Shown here piece after piece: positions 17,253 to 25,700 of a stretch of DNA of 64,000 nt. The notes under the pieces are model-generated. The model made no database searches. It was given only the letters and a program-made list of their open reading frames with translations, and was not told the DNA's origin. The stretch is taken from positions 310,001 through 374,000 of the forward strand of contig CALOFW010000027.1 in the NCBI GenBank assembly GCA_942492715.1, in the 5' to 3' direction. Source of the DNA: Sva-07 sp942492715. Lineage in GTDB: Bacteria; Actinomycetota; Acidimicrobiia; Acidimicrobiales; Ilumatobacteraceae. Made by a program: the position numbers and the translations under genes. Every line of letters begins with the position of its first letter. The first letter of the stretch is position 1.

Positions 17253-19330
17253 TCGCCGGGCCTCGACGGCGCCTCGGCGGGGTTCGCCACCGGCAGCATC
17301 GCGATGATCTCGCCGCTCGGTACCGCGGCGGAGAACAGCCAGCCCTGGAACGCCTGACAGCCCAGCTCGACGAGTCGATCGCGCTGATAGGGCTGCTCCA
17401 CGCCCTCGGCCACACAGGAGAGCTTCAGGCTCTCGCTCAGACCGAGGATCGCCGTCGTGAGATTGGTGGCGGCCGGGTCGACGTCGATCCCGGCGACGAA
17501 CCGGCGGTCGATCTTGACGCCGTCGACCGGGAGCTCCAGGAGGTGGGCGAGGCTGGAGTAGCCGGTGCCGAAGTCGTCGATCGACACCTGGATGCCGGCG
17601 AAGCGGAGCTTCTGCATGTTGGCGAGCGACGCCGCACCGGGCGACAGCAGATCTGTTTCGGTGATCTCCATCACGAGCTGGGTGGGACTCGCCCCGCTCC
17701 GTGCGCAGCGATCGAGGAAGGTCGCGCCGAATGCCGGACGGGAGAGCACCTTCGGATCGATGTTGATGTGCACCTCGATCCGGCCGTGGCCGAGATCCGC
17801 GAGCTGGGCCGCGAACGCGAAGGCCTGCTCGAGGACGCAGTCGTCGACCGCTTCCGCGAGACCTGCCATCTGCGCGAGCGGGAGGATCTCGCCGGCGCCG
17901 AGGACACCGCGAACCGGATGCACCCACCGAACGAGCGCTTCGACCGCCATGAGGCCACCGTCGGCCGAGCAGATCGGTTGGAAGAACGGCTGGATCTCGC
18001 CGGCATCGAGCGCACGGCGGAGATGATCCACCTGCTGGCGCCGCTGATTGATGGCGTCGACCGAGATCGCGTTGCTGTCGGGGTCGGTGAACCGCTTCAC
18101 CGACATCAGGTCGTTGCTCGCGGTGACGAGCAAGGCGTCGAGGACCTGTGGTTTGGGCTCGAAGGCGACGGCCGTCCGGATGTCGAAGTTGACCTCCTGG
18201 CCGTCGATCACGACCGAACGAGCGACGTCGCGCCGAACTCGTTCGCGCAACAGCTCGACGGTGGCCGTGTTCGCCCCCCGCACCGCCAGCACGAACTCGT
18301 CGCCGCCGAAGCGCGCCGTGATGAGATCCGGCCAGCGGATCTGGTCGATGCGGTCGGCCACGGCCCGGAGCACTGCGTCGCCGACCGGCTCGCCGTACAG
18401 CTCGTTGACCGATCGGAAGTGGACGATGTCGACGATCAGGATGCCCAACCCGCCGCCCGACTTCATCATGGCGCTGGCCGACCGCATGAAACCGTCACGG
18501 TTGAGCAGGCCGGTGCGAGCGTCGTGGTGAGCGAGGAACTCGACGCGCTCGCGAGCATCGGCGAGCGCGGCCGCGACCTGCGCGCTGACCACGTAGCTGT
18601 TGACCACCGGATCGTCGAGCAGGTTGTTGACCGTGAACTCGCACACCGTGGGCTCGTCGTCGAGCTTCAGGATGCGAGCGTCGAGGGTGATCGACTCCTG
18701 CGGGCCGAGCGACTGTGCGGCGTCGAGGACCTGGTCGCGGTCGTCGGCGTGGAGGAAGTCGAGGATCGATCGACCGCGGACCGTCTCGGGATCGTGGCCG
18801 AGGAAGCGCGTGACCGCGCCGTTGACGGTGCGTACGAGGCCGTTGGCGTCGACGAGCACGACCATGCCGTGCATGTTCGCCATGACCGCCCGCAACACCT
18901 CGGTGTCGCCCTGGTCGAACTCGAGTCGGTGGCGCTCGGTGACGTCGCGAGCAACGATCACGATCGAACCGGCGAGCGGATCGTCGCCACCGTCGGGACG
19001 GAAGGTGCCGCGCAACTCGAGGTAGCGCCAGGTGCCGTGCCCGGTGCGTACCCGCAGGGCAATGAGATCTCCGAACGGCTTCGACACCACCGTGCCGAGC
19101 GCTGCGGTGGCGAGGTTCAGGTCGTCGGGATGGACCAGCTCGAGGACCTGGGTCCCGATGAGTTCGACGGCGTCCCAGCCGAGCACCTCGGCAGCGGCGT
19201 CGTTGGCGTACTGCAGGATGCCCTCGACGTCGACCGCGAAGACCGGGTCGGCCAGAGCGTTGATCGACACGGGGTGCGCGCCCGCGCCGTCAGGACGCGC
19301 TGGCGTGCGGTCCGAGTCGGCGGAACTCAT
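17225..19330 (-). CDS. PAS-PAS-GGDEF-EAL cyclic-di-GMP signalling protein
   Basis: A 701-aa soluble protein. Two PAS sensor domains (about 22-130 and 140-250) precede a GGDEF domain with an intact ARFGGDEF (342-346) and an EAL domain starting EALVRW (464-466). The EAL catalytic set is present (EITET, DDFGTGYSS, VKIDRRF, AEGVEQ), so phosphodiesterase activity is likely. In the GGDEF domain the metal-binding DxD-type position reads DIVHF, so cyclase activity may be weak. There are no membrane segments; the signal is probably a small molecule or redox cue bound by PAS. It sits opposite and between the truA and rplM transcription units. Confidence 0.93.
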   Translation of the reverse strand: MSSADSDRTPARPDGAGAHPVSINALADPVFAVDVEGILQYANDAAAEVLGWDAVELIGTQVLELVHPDDLNLATAALGTVVSKPFGDLIALRVRTGHGTWRYLELRGTFRPDGGDDPLAGSIVIVARDVTERHRLEFDQGDTEVLRAVMANMHGMVVLVDANGLVRTVNGAVTRFLGHDPETVRGRSILDFLHADDRDQVLDAAQSLGPQESITLDARILKLDDEPTVCEFTVNNLLDDPVVNSYVVSAQVAAALADARERVEFLAHHDARTGLLNRDGFMRSASAMMKSGGGLGILIVDIVHFRSVNELYGEPVGDAVLRAVADRIDQIRWPDLITARFGGDEFVLAVRGANTATVELLRERVRRDVARSVVIDGQEVNFDIRTAVAFEPKPQVLDALLVTASNDLMSVKRFTDPDSNAISVDAINQRRQQVDHLRRALDAGEIQPFFQPICSADGGLMAVEALVRWVHPVRGVLGAGEILPLAQMAGLAEAVDDCVLEQAFAFAAQLADLGHGRIEVHINIDPKVLSRPAFGATFLDRCARSGASPTQLVMEITETDLLSPGAASLANMQKLRFAGIQVSIDDFGTGYSSLAHLLELPVDGVKIDRRFVAGIDVDPAATNLTTAILGLSESLKLSCVAEGVEQPYQRDRLVELGCQAFQGWLFSAAVPSGEIIAMLPVANPAEAPSRPGDQASQRSPL

Positions 19331-19469
19331 GTGGGTTCATCGGTCCTCTCTGTCGGCAACTTGAGGAAATTCTCGACCACGGATGTCTGAGACGACGCAG
19401 TCGGTCGTCGACCATAGTCGTCACCCTCCGTGGGGAATGCGCGCTCATCGTGGCCGGTTGCGCGACGGG

Positions 19470-19498
19470 TTGGATGCGGGGGTGGCGGGCCGTATCAT
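19470..19498 (+). promoter_or_regulatory. Promoter of rplM-rpsI
   Basis: TTGGAT (19470-19475), 17-base spacer, TATCAT (19493-19498). This predicts a transcript start near 19505 and a leader of about 78 bases before rplM. The -35 and spacing are identical to the infA operon promoter at 13056. The rest of the 252-base gap to the divergent GGDEF/EAL gene shows no gene. Confidence 0.65.
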
Positions 19499-19582
19499 TT
19501 CACGGTTCCCCGGATCCTCGACGGATCCAGATCGACCGACGGATGACCCAACGTCACCCACCGACTGACCAGAGATTGCGGC

Positions 19583-20029
19583 ATGCCTACGTACACCCCC
19601 AAAGCCAGTGAGATCCAGCGTGAATGGCACGTTGTCGATGCCGAAGGGCTCGTGCTCGGCCGCCTCTGCACCGAGGTCGCCCGCGTCCTGCGCGGCAAGC
19701 ACAAGCCGACCTTCGCCCCGCACATCGACACCGGTGACCACGTGATCATCGTCAACGCCGACAAGATCGTGATGACCTCCGGCAAGGCCGAGCGCACGAT
19801 GGTGTACCGCCACAGCGGCTACCCGGGCGGCATCAAGTCCGAGACCTACGCCCACCTGCACGCACGCAAGCCCGAAGAGGCGCTCCGCAAGTCGATTCGC
19901 GGCATGCTGCCCAAGGGCCCGCTCGGCCGCCAGCAGATCCTGAAGCTGCAGGTCTACGCCGGCCCCACCCACCCGCACGCTGCCCAGATGCCCAAGACGC
20001 TCGAGATCCCGGGCGCCAAGGCCCGCTGA
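19583..20029 (+). CDS. rplM: 50S ribosomal protein L13
   Basis: L13 (148 aa) is one of the first large-subunit proteins to bind rRNA. WHVVDAEGLVLGRLCTEVA, the GDHVIIVNADKI segment, YRHSGYPGG and IRGMLPKGPLGRQ are all typical. It forms the usual pair with rpsI. L13 represses its own mRNA in E. coli; the leader here is long enough to be regulated but I see no defined structure. Confidence 0.97.
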   Translation: MPTYTPKASEIQREWHVVDAEGLVLGRLCTEVARVLRGKHKPTFAPHIDTGDHVIIVNADKIVMTSGKAERTMVYRHSGYPGGIKSETYAHLHARKPEEALRKSIRGMLPKGPLGRQQILKLQVYAGPTHPHAAQMPKTLEIPGAKAR

Positions 20030-20079
20030 CCGTTCCGTACGACGACCGCTGAAGAGACGCTGAGAGAAGACACCGCACC

Positions 20080-20475
20080 ATGGGAACCGCACCGCTCACC
20101 CAGACCACCGGCCGCCGCAAGGAAGCCGTCGCCCGTGCCCAGATCCGCCCGGGTACCGGCCAGTTCCTGATCAACGGCAAGACCCTCGACGCCTACTTCC
20201 CGACCGCCGTGTCGCAGATGGTCGTCTCCGAGGCGCTCACCGTCACCGACACCCGCGAGAACTACGACATCACGGCGTCGATTCACGGTGGCGGCGTCAG
20301 CGGCCAGGCCGGGGCGCTGCGCCTCGCCATCGCCCGCTCGCTCGTCGAACTCGATCCCGAGAGCCGCGCCGCCCTCAAGAAGGCCGGCCTCCTCACGCGT
20401 GACTCGCGCAAGAAGGAGAGCAAGAAGTACGGCCTCAAGAAGGCCCGCAAGGCACCGCAGTTCACCAAGCGCTGA
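20080..20475 (+). CDS. rpsI: 30S ribosomal protein S9
   Basis: S9 (131 aa), whose C-terminal tail touches P-site tRNA. TGRRKEAVARAQIRPGTGQF, GGGVSGQAGALRLAIARSL and the terminal KKARKAPQFTKR ending in the conserved K-R are intact. Confidence 0.97.
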   Translation: MGTAPLTQTTGRRKEAVARAQIRPGTGQFLINGKTLDAYFPTAVSQMVVSEALTVTDTRENYDITASIHGGGVSGQAGALRLAIARSLVELDPESRAALKKAGLLTRDSRKKESKKYGLKKARKAPQFTKR

Positions 20476-20499
20476 TCCGGCGCTGAGCTGGCCGATCCG

Positions 20500-21819
20500 A
20501 TGAAGTTCGGCACCGACGGCGTCCGTGGCGTCGCGGGCACCGAACTCACCGAGGAGTTCGCCTTCCGACTCGGCGTTGCGGCGGCCCGCACGCTCGCACC
20601 AGCGACCGCTCCGGTCGTGGTGATCGGTGGCGACACCCGCGAGTCGACACCGTCGCTCTCGGCTGCGTTGTCCTCCGGATTCCGCTCCGGGGGAGTCACG
20701 GTGGTGTCGCTCGGCGTCGCACCGACCCCCGCGGTCGCGTTCGAGGCCCAGCGGCTCGGCGCGCTCGGCGCGGTCGTGTCGGCGTCGCACAATCCGTTCC
20801 ACGACAACGGCATCAAGCTGTTCGCCACCGGTGGACTCAAGCTCACCGACGAGGTCGAGTCACGGATCGAGGCCGAACTCGATCGCACCGACATCTCACC
20901 GCCGCGACGCACTTCCCCCGATTCGCCGGTCGCGGTCGATCATCGTCCGTACGTCGATCATGTGCTCGGCTACCTCGAAGGGCGACGCCTCGACGGGATT
21001 CGTGTGGTGCTCGACACGGCGAACGGTGCGGGCCATGTGCTCGGACCCGAGATCCTGCGGGCTGCCGGCGCCGACGTCGTCGTGGTGTCGGATGCTCCTG
21101 ACGGTCGCAACATCAACGACGGCTGCGGGGCCACGGCACCCTCGCACGTGGCCGCGGCGGTGCTGGCGCACGGCGCCGACGTCGGCGTGGCACTCGATGG
21201 CGACGCCGACCGGCTGATCGCAGTCGATCACACCGGCGCGGTCGTCGACGGTGACCACATCATCGCCATCGTCGCCAACGACCTGAAGGCGAAGGGTGAA
21301 CTGCGCAACGACACCGTGGTGGTGACCGTGATGACCAACCTCGGGTTCCGCCTCGCCATGCGCGAGGTGGGCATCGACGTCGTCGAGACCGCGGTCGGCG
21401 ACCGGTACGTGCTCGAGGCCCTGGCGACCGGTGGGCATTCGCTCGGTGGCGAGCAGTCCGGTCACGTCATCTTCGCCGACCACGCCACGACCGGTGACGG
21501 CGTGCTCACCGCAGTGGCGCTGCTCGACGCAGTGCGTCGGTCCGACCGCACGCTGGCAGCGCTCGCGGCCGAAGCAATGACGTCGCTGCCGCAGGTGCTC
21601 GTCAACGTTCGTGTTGCTCACCGTGCGCCCGATGTGGCGGAGCGGCTGGCTGTCGACATCGCTCGCGTCGAGGAGATGCTCGGGGATCACGGCCGGGTGC
21701 TCGTCCGGGCGAGCGGCACCGAACCGCTCGTGCGGGTGATGGTGGAAGCCCCCACCACGCAGGCCGCGCAGGCTGCCGCCGACGACCTCGCGGCGGTCGC
21801 CCACCGACACTTCGGCTGA
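20500..21819 (+). CDS. glmM: Phosphoglucosamine mutase
   Basis: Converts glucosamine-6-phosphate to glucosamine-1-phosphate for UDP-GlcNAc synthesis (439 aa). MKFGTDGVRGVAG at the N-terminus, the phosphoserine loop SASHNPFHDNGIK near residue 93, the metal loop DGDADR, sugar loop GGEQSGHVIF and phosphate loop RASGTEPLVRVMVE are all present. It follows rpsI after 24 bases and precedes glmS, so two consecutive steps of amino-sugar synthesis are adjacent. Confidence 0.96.
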   Translation: MKFGTDGVRGVAGTELTEEFAFRLGVAAARTLAPATAPVVVIGGDTRESTPSLSAALSSGFRSGGVTVVSLGVAPTPAVAFEAQRLGALGAVVSASHNPFHDNGIKLFATGGLKLTDEVESRIEAELDRTDISPPRRTSPDSPVAVDHRPYVDHVLGYLEGRRLDGIRVVLDTANGAGHVLGPEILRAAGADVVVVSDAPDGRNINDGCGATAPSHVAAAVLAHGADVGVALDGDADRLIAVDHTGAVVDGDHIIAIVANDLKAKGELRNDTVVVTVMTNLGFRLAMREVGIDVVETAVGDRYVLEALATGGHSLGGEQSGHVIFADHATTGDGVLTAVALLDAVRRSDRTLAALAAEAMTSLPQVLVNVRVAHRAPDVAERLAVDIARVEEMLGDHGRVLVRASGTEPLVRVMVEAPTTQAAQAAADDLAAVAHRHFG

Positions 21820-21888
21820 TCGGACTCCACCGGTCTGCGCCCGGTGCCGGCGGTCCCACGCGTCGTGGGGTCGGTAGCCTGGCTCGCC

Positions 21889-24800
21889 ATGTGCGGCATC
21901 ATCGGGATCGTCAGCCGGCCACCCACTCGAGAAGCCCCGGTTCCGGCCGAACTCGTTGCGCTCCTCGACCGGGCCGTGGCCGCCTCGTCGGTCGAGGAGG
22001 CGACCGAGCTGGTGGATCGGGTCGACGTCAGTCTGAAGGGCCTGCCCGGCGTGCTGGCGCTGGCCGGTCGACCCGACGACGTCGCATCACTGGTCGCTCG
22101 CCTCGATCAACTCGACGGTCATGCCGCAGCGACCGAGGCCGAGCTCGACGCCAACGCCGTTCGCCCCGATGGTGAGGCGCTCGATGCCGAAGCGCTCGAA
22201 GCGGCGAACGCCCGGTTGATCGCGCTCAAGGATGCGCTGTGGGCCGTCCGGAGCGACCGGTTGCGCACCGTGGCCGCCGTGGAAGCGCTCGCCGGGCGCG
22301 ACGCCACACCCACGCAGCTCGCCGGGTACCTCGCGATCCAGCAGGCGTTCGCCGGCATCGACCGCCTCGAAGTGCGCGGCCGTGACTCCGCAGGTGTGCA
22401 CGTCCTCGTGTGGGGCCACGACATCGGCGACGAAGCCCTGGCAACGCTGATCGCCGAGCGCGGGGCCGACCCGCTGTTCCAGTCGGGAGCGGTCGTGGCC
22501 GCCAACGGGTGCCTGTCGTTCGTCTACAAGGCGGCGGCGGAGATCGGCGAACTCGGCGACAACACCGCAGCGCTGCGAGCTGCGCTGGTCGCGGACGCGC
22601 TCCTGCGCCGAGCGCTCGCCTCACCCGGGGCCCGGGTCACGATCCTCGGTCACACACGCTGGGCCAGCGTCGGCATCATCAGCGAACCCAACACGCATCC
22701 ACTCAACTCCTGGGAGCTCGAGCAGCCGGGTGGAGCCGAGCCCCCGTACGTCGTGGCCGCCCTCAACGGCGACGTCGACAACCACGCCGATCTCCGGGTC
22801 GCTCACGGGCTGCGCATCGCCCCGACGATCACGACCGACGCAAAGGTGATCCCCACCCTGGTCGCCCGCCACGCGGCGTCAGCGGCCCTGCCGGAGGCGT
22901 TCCGGCGCACCGTCGCGGAGTTCGAGGGTTCGGTCGCCATCGGGGTGGCGAGCGCTCAGGCGCCGTCCAAGCTGTTCCTGGCACTGCGCGGGAGCGGACA
23001 GGGTCTGTACATCGGGCTCGGTGACGACTGTTTCGTCGTGGCGAGCGAGCCGTACGGCGTCGTCGAGGAGACGTCGCGCTACGTGCGGATGGACGGCGAG
23101 CAGGGAGGCGAGATCGTCGTGCTCGACGGCGAGCTTGCAGGGGAACTCGCCGGGATCGACCGTCTCGGCTACGACGGCTCGCCGCGCCCGGTCGACGATG
23201 GCGACGTCGTGCACGCCGAGGTGACCACCCGCGACATCAACCGCGGCGACGCTCCGCACTTCCTGCTCAAGGAGATCGGTGAGGCACCGCTCAGCTTCGC
23301 CAAGACACTGCGGGGAAAGATCGTCGAGCGAGGCGGTCGTCTCGTCGCCGACGTCGGTGAGCGGGCGCTCCCGGCGGACATCGCAGCACGTCTGGCCGCC
23401 GGCACGATCACCCGGGTGCGCGTGATCGGCCAGGGCACCGCTGCGGTCGCCGGGCAGAGCACCGCGGCGATTCTCGACGAACTCACCGGATCGACGCTCG
23501 ACGTCGACGCGATCACCGCCACCGAGCTGTCCGGGTTCGCGATGCGCCTCGACATGAGCGACACCCTTGCGATCGCCGTCAGCCAGTCCGGCACCACGAC
23601 CGACACCAATCGCACCGTCGACCTGCTCCGGTCACGCGGGGCCGCGGTGATCGGCATCGTCAACCGGCGCGGGAGCGACCTCACGGACAAGGCCGACGGC
23701 GTGATGTACACCTCCGACGGACGCGATGTCGAGATGAGCGTCGCGTCGACCAAGGCGTTCTACGCACAGGTTGCCGCCGGCGCACTGGTGTCGTGCGCGA
23801 TCGCCGAGGCGGCCGGCGTCGGCGACGAGCGCCGCCGCCACGATCTGCTGACCTCGCTGCGCGAGTTGCCTGCCGCCATGCAGGAAGTGCTGGCACGCCG
23901 TGATTCGATCGCCGTTGCCGCCCGGCTGGCGCCGAGCAAGCGGTACTGGGCGGTCGTCGGCAACGGCCCGAACAAGGTGGCCGCCGAGGAGGTCCGGATC
24001 AAGCTCAGCGAGCTCTGCTACAAGTCGATCGCCTGTGACTCGACAGAGGACAAGAAGCACATCGACCTGTCGTCGGAGCCGTTGATCCTGGTCTGCGCTG
24101 CCGGCCTCGTCGGATCGACCGCCGACGACGTTGCCAAGGAGGTCGCGATCTTCAGCGCCCACAAGGCCACACCGATCGTGGTCGCCAACGACGGTGAATC
24201 GGGCTATGGATCAGCGGTGTCGATCGACGTCCCTCCCGTCGACCCCGCCCTCGGGTTCGTCCTGTCGGCAATGGCGGGTCATCTCTTCGGGTACGAGGCA
24301 GCGCTCGCGATCGATGCGTCGGCGCGCCCGCTGCGCACTGCCCGCGAGACCATCGAGCGGCTGGTTGCCGCTCAACTCTCCGGCGACGACGTCGTCGCAT
24401 CGATGCGGACCGAGTTGCGGTCCTCGGTCGCACAGTTCGACGACGGGCTCCGATCGGGCATCTACAACGGCCAGCTGGAGGCCTCGACGGCGACGCGGTT
24501 GGCGGGGTTGTTCCGTGACGTCCTGTCCGATCGTGCGATCGAGCAGTATCAGCTGAGCTCCGGCAAGGTCGGCAGCCCCGCTGCACTGATCGACGACCTG
24601 GTCACGGCACTCACCCACGCGATCGACGAGCTCACGCGACCGGTCGACACGATCAAGCACCAGGCGAAGACCGTCACCGTCGGCATCTCGCGCAGCGACG
24701 AAGGGGTCATGGACCGGGCGCTCGTCCAGGCCGTGCTCGACGCGGGAGCGGGCCGCGACGTGCTCAGCTACCGCACGCTCAAGGTGTTGGCCGATCTCGA

Positions 24801-25248
24801 TCCGGCAGTCGAAGCCGTGCGCGGGTACACGCGCTACCGCATCGAGGGTGAGACCATCTCGATCATCGACCGCGGCGGGATCTCCCGGGACATCCCGAGC
24901 CGGGTGGAACACGGTGCGCAGCTGCGTGGTACCAAACATCGAGTCGCACGCGAAGGCGACGTGTTGGTTGCGGTCGGGCGCAGCGACGGCCGGACGGTCG
25001 TGTTCATCCCGGAGGTCAAGAGCGGCGAGACGACCGGTCTCACGTTGCTCCACATCGCGCTCCCCGAGCGCCTGCCGGTCGACGTCATGCGAGGCGTGCT
25101 CCAGGGCTACGACCGCCGGTACGACCGACTGGTCGACTGGGTGACCGAGACCGAGGGTGGCTTCGACGAGTCGCTGCTCGGTGAGCTGCCCGTGGCCGAG
25201 TTGTTGATCGGCCCGATCTCCGACACCGCCGATCACTGGCGTCGATGA
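21889..25248 (+). CDS. glmS: Greatly enlarged GlmS-type glutamine--fructose-6-phosphate aminotransferase
   Basis: 1119 aa against about 610 for usual GlmS. The glutaminase nucleophile is in MCGIIGIVS, but about 140 unrelated residues separate it from the RGRDSAG motif (163-169); a smaller extra segment precedes HTRW (255-258). The oxyanion Asn-Gly (293-294) and TTDAKVI follow, so glutaminase should work. SIS domain 1 (about 505-660) has SQSGTTTDT (565) and STKAF (620). SIS domain 2 (about 684-810) is diverged: LKLSEL/KKH replace the usual KLKEIS and LKHGP motifs, and the normal C-terminal lysine tail is missing. About 310 further residues of unknown fold follow. ATG 21889 lies eight bases after TAGCCT (leaderless type). 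Adjacent glmM supports the assignment; isomerase activity is less certain. Confidence 0.85.
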   Translation: MCGIIGIVSRPPTREAPVPAELVALLDRAVAASSVEEATELVDRVDVSLKGLPGVLALAGRPDDVASLVARLDQLDGHAAATEAELDANAVRPDGEALDAEALEAANARLIALKDALWAVRSDRLRTVAAVEALAGRDATPTQLAGYLAIQQAFAGIDRLEVRGRDSAGVHVLVWGHDIGDEALATLIAERGADPLFQSGAVVAANGCLSFVYKAAAEIGELGDNTAALRAALVADALLRRALASPGARVTILGHTRWASVGIISEPNTHPLNSWELEQPGGAEPPYVVAALNGDVDNHADLRVAHGLRIAPTITTDAKVIPTLVARHAASAALPEAFRRTVAEFEGSVAIGVASAQAPSKLFLALRGSGQGLYIGLGDDCFVVASEPYGVVEETSRYVRMDGEQGGEIVVLDGELAGELAGIDRLGYDGSPRPVDDGDVVHAEVTTRDINRGDAPHFLLKEIGEAPLSFAKTLRGKIVERGGRLVADVGERALPADIAARLAAGTITRVRVIGQGTAAVAGQSTAAILDELTGSTLDVDAITATELSGFAMRLDMSDTLAIAVSQSGTTTDTNRTVDLLRSRGAAVIGIVNRRGSDLTDKADGVMYTSDGRDVEMSVASTKAFYAQVAAGALVSCAIAEAAGVGDERRRHDLLTSLRELPAAMQEVLARRDSIAVAARLAPSKRYWAVVGNGPNKVAAEEVRIKLSELCYKSIACDSTEDKKHIDLSSEPLILVCAAGLVGSTADDVAKEVAIFSAHKATPIVVANDGESGYGSAVSIDVPPVDPALGFVLSAMAGHLFGYEAALAIDASARPLRTARETIERLVAAQLSGDDVVASMRTELRSSVAQFDDGLRSGIYNGQLEASTATRLAGLFRDVLSDRAIEQYQLSSGKVGSPAALIDDLVTALTHAIDELTRPVDTIKHQAKTVTVGISRSDEGVMDRALVQAVLDAGAGRDVLSYRTLKVLADLDPAVEAVRGYTRYRIEGETISIIDRGGISRDIPSRVEHGAQLRGTKHRVAREGDVLVAVGRSDGRTVVFIPEVKSGETTGLTLLHIALPERLPVDVMRGVLQGYDRRYDRLVDWVTETEGGFDESLLGELPVAELLIGPISDTADHWRR

Positions 25249-25282
25249 ACGCCGCTTGCGGGATGATCGGCAGGGGCCGCAG

Positions 25283-25648
25283 ATGATCGGCATCGGCATC
25301 GATCTGGTCGACATCGAGCGGTTTCGTCGTTCGCTCGAGCGGACGCCGACCCTGCGCACGCGGCTGTTCACCGACGTCGAGCTCGCCTACGTCGCACCGC
25401 AGGCCGATCCCGTCCCGTCCCTCGCCGCCCGGTTCGCAGCGCGCGAGGCGGTGATGAAGGCGCTCGGCGTCGGTCTCGGTGCGTTCGACTTCCACGACGT
25501 GTGGGTGGAACGGGCGGCGTCGGGGCAGCCGTGGCTCGCGTTCAGCGGTCGCGCAGCGGAGCTCTCGGCGGCGCGCGGTGTCGTCACCTGGCACCTGTCG
25601 ATCACGCACACCGATCTCACCGCCGCCGCGTACGTCGTCGCCGACTGA
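25283..25648 (+). CDS. acpS: Holo-[acyl-carrier-protein] synthase
   Basis: Transfers 4'-phosphopantetheine from CoA to acyl carrier protein (121 aa, family length). IGIGIDLVDIERFRRSL with the metal-binding Asp, RFAAREAVMKALG, and HLSITHTDLTAAAYVV are the three family motifs. ATG 25283 was chosen because it begins right at the conserved MIGIGID; an ATG upstream at 25256 would add nine unrelated residues. Confidence 0.95.
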   Translation: MIGIGIDLVDIERFRRSLERTPTLRTRLFTDVELAYVAPQADPVPSLAARFAAREAVMKALGVGLGAFDFHDVWVERAASGQPWLAFSGRAAELSAARGVVTWHLSITHTDLTAAAYVVAD

Positions 25649-25700
25649 TCCGCTGGTGCCGATGTGGAGAATCGGCACCGACGCTGCGATCATGCTCGCC

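Noticed and set aside
17543..19390. A 615-codon frame antisense to the GGDEF/EAL gene
   Set aside because: The opposite strand has clear PAS, GGDEF and EAL motifs; this frame is a shadow rich in Asp, Val and Arg.
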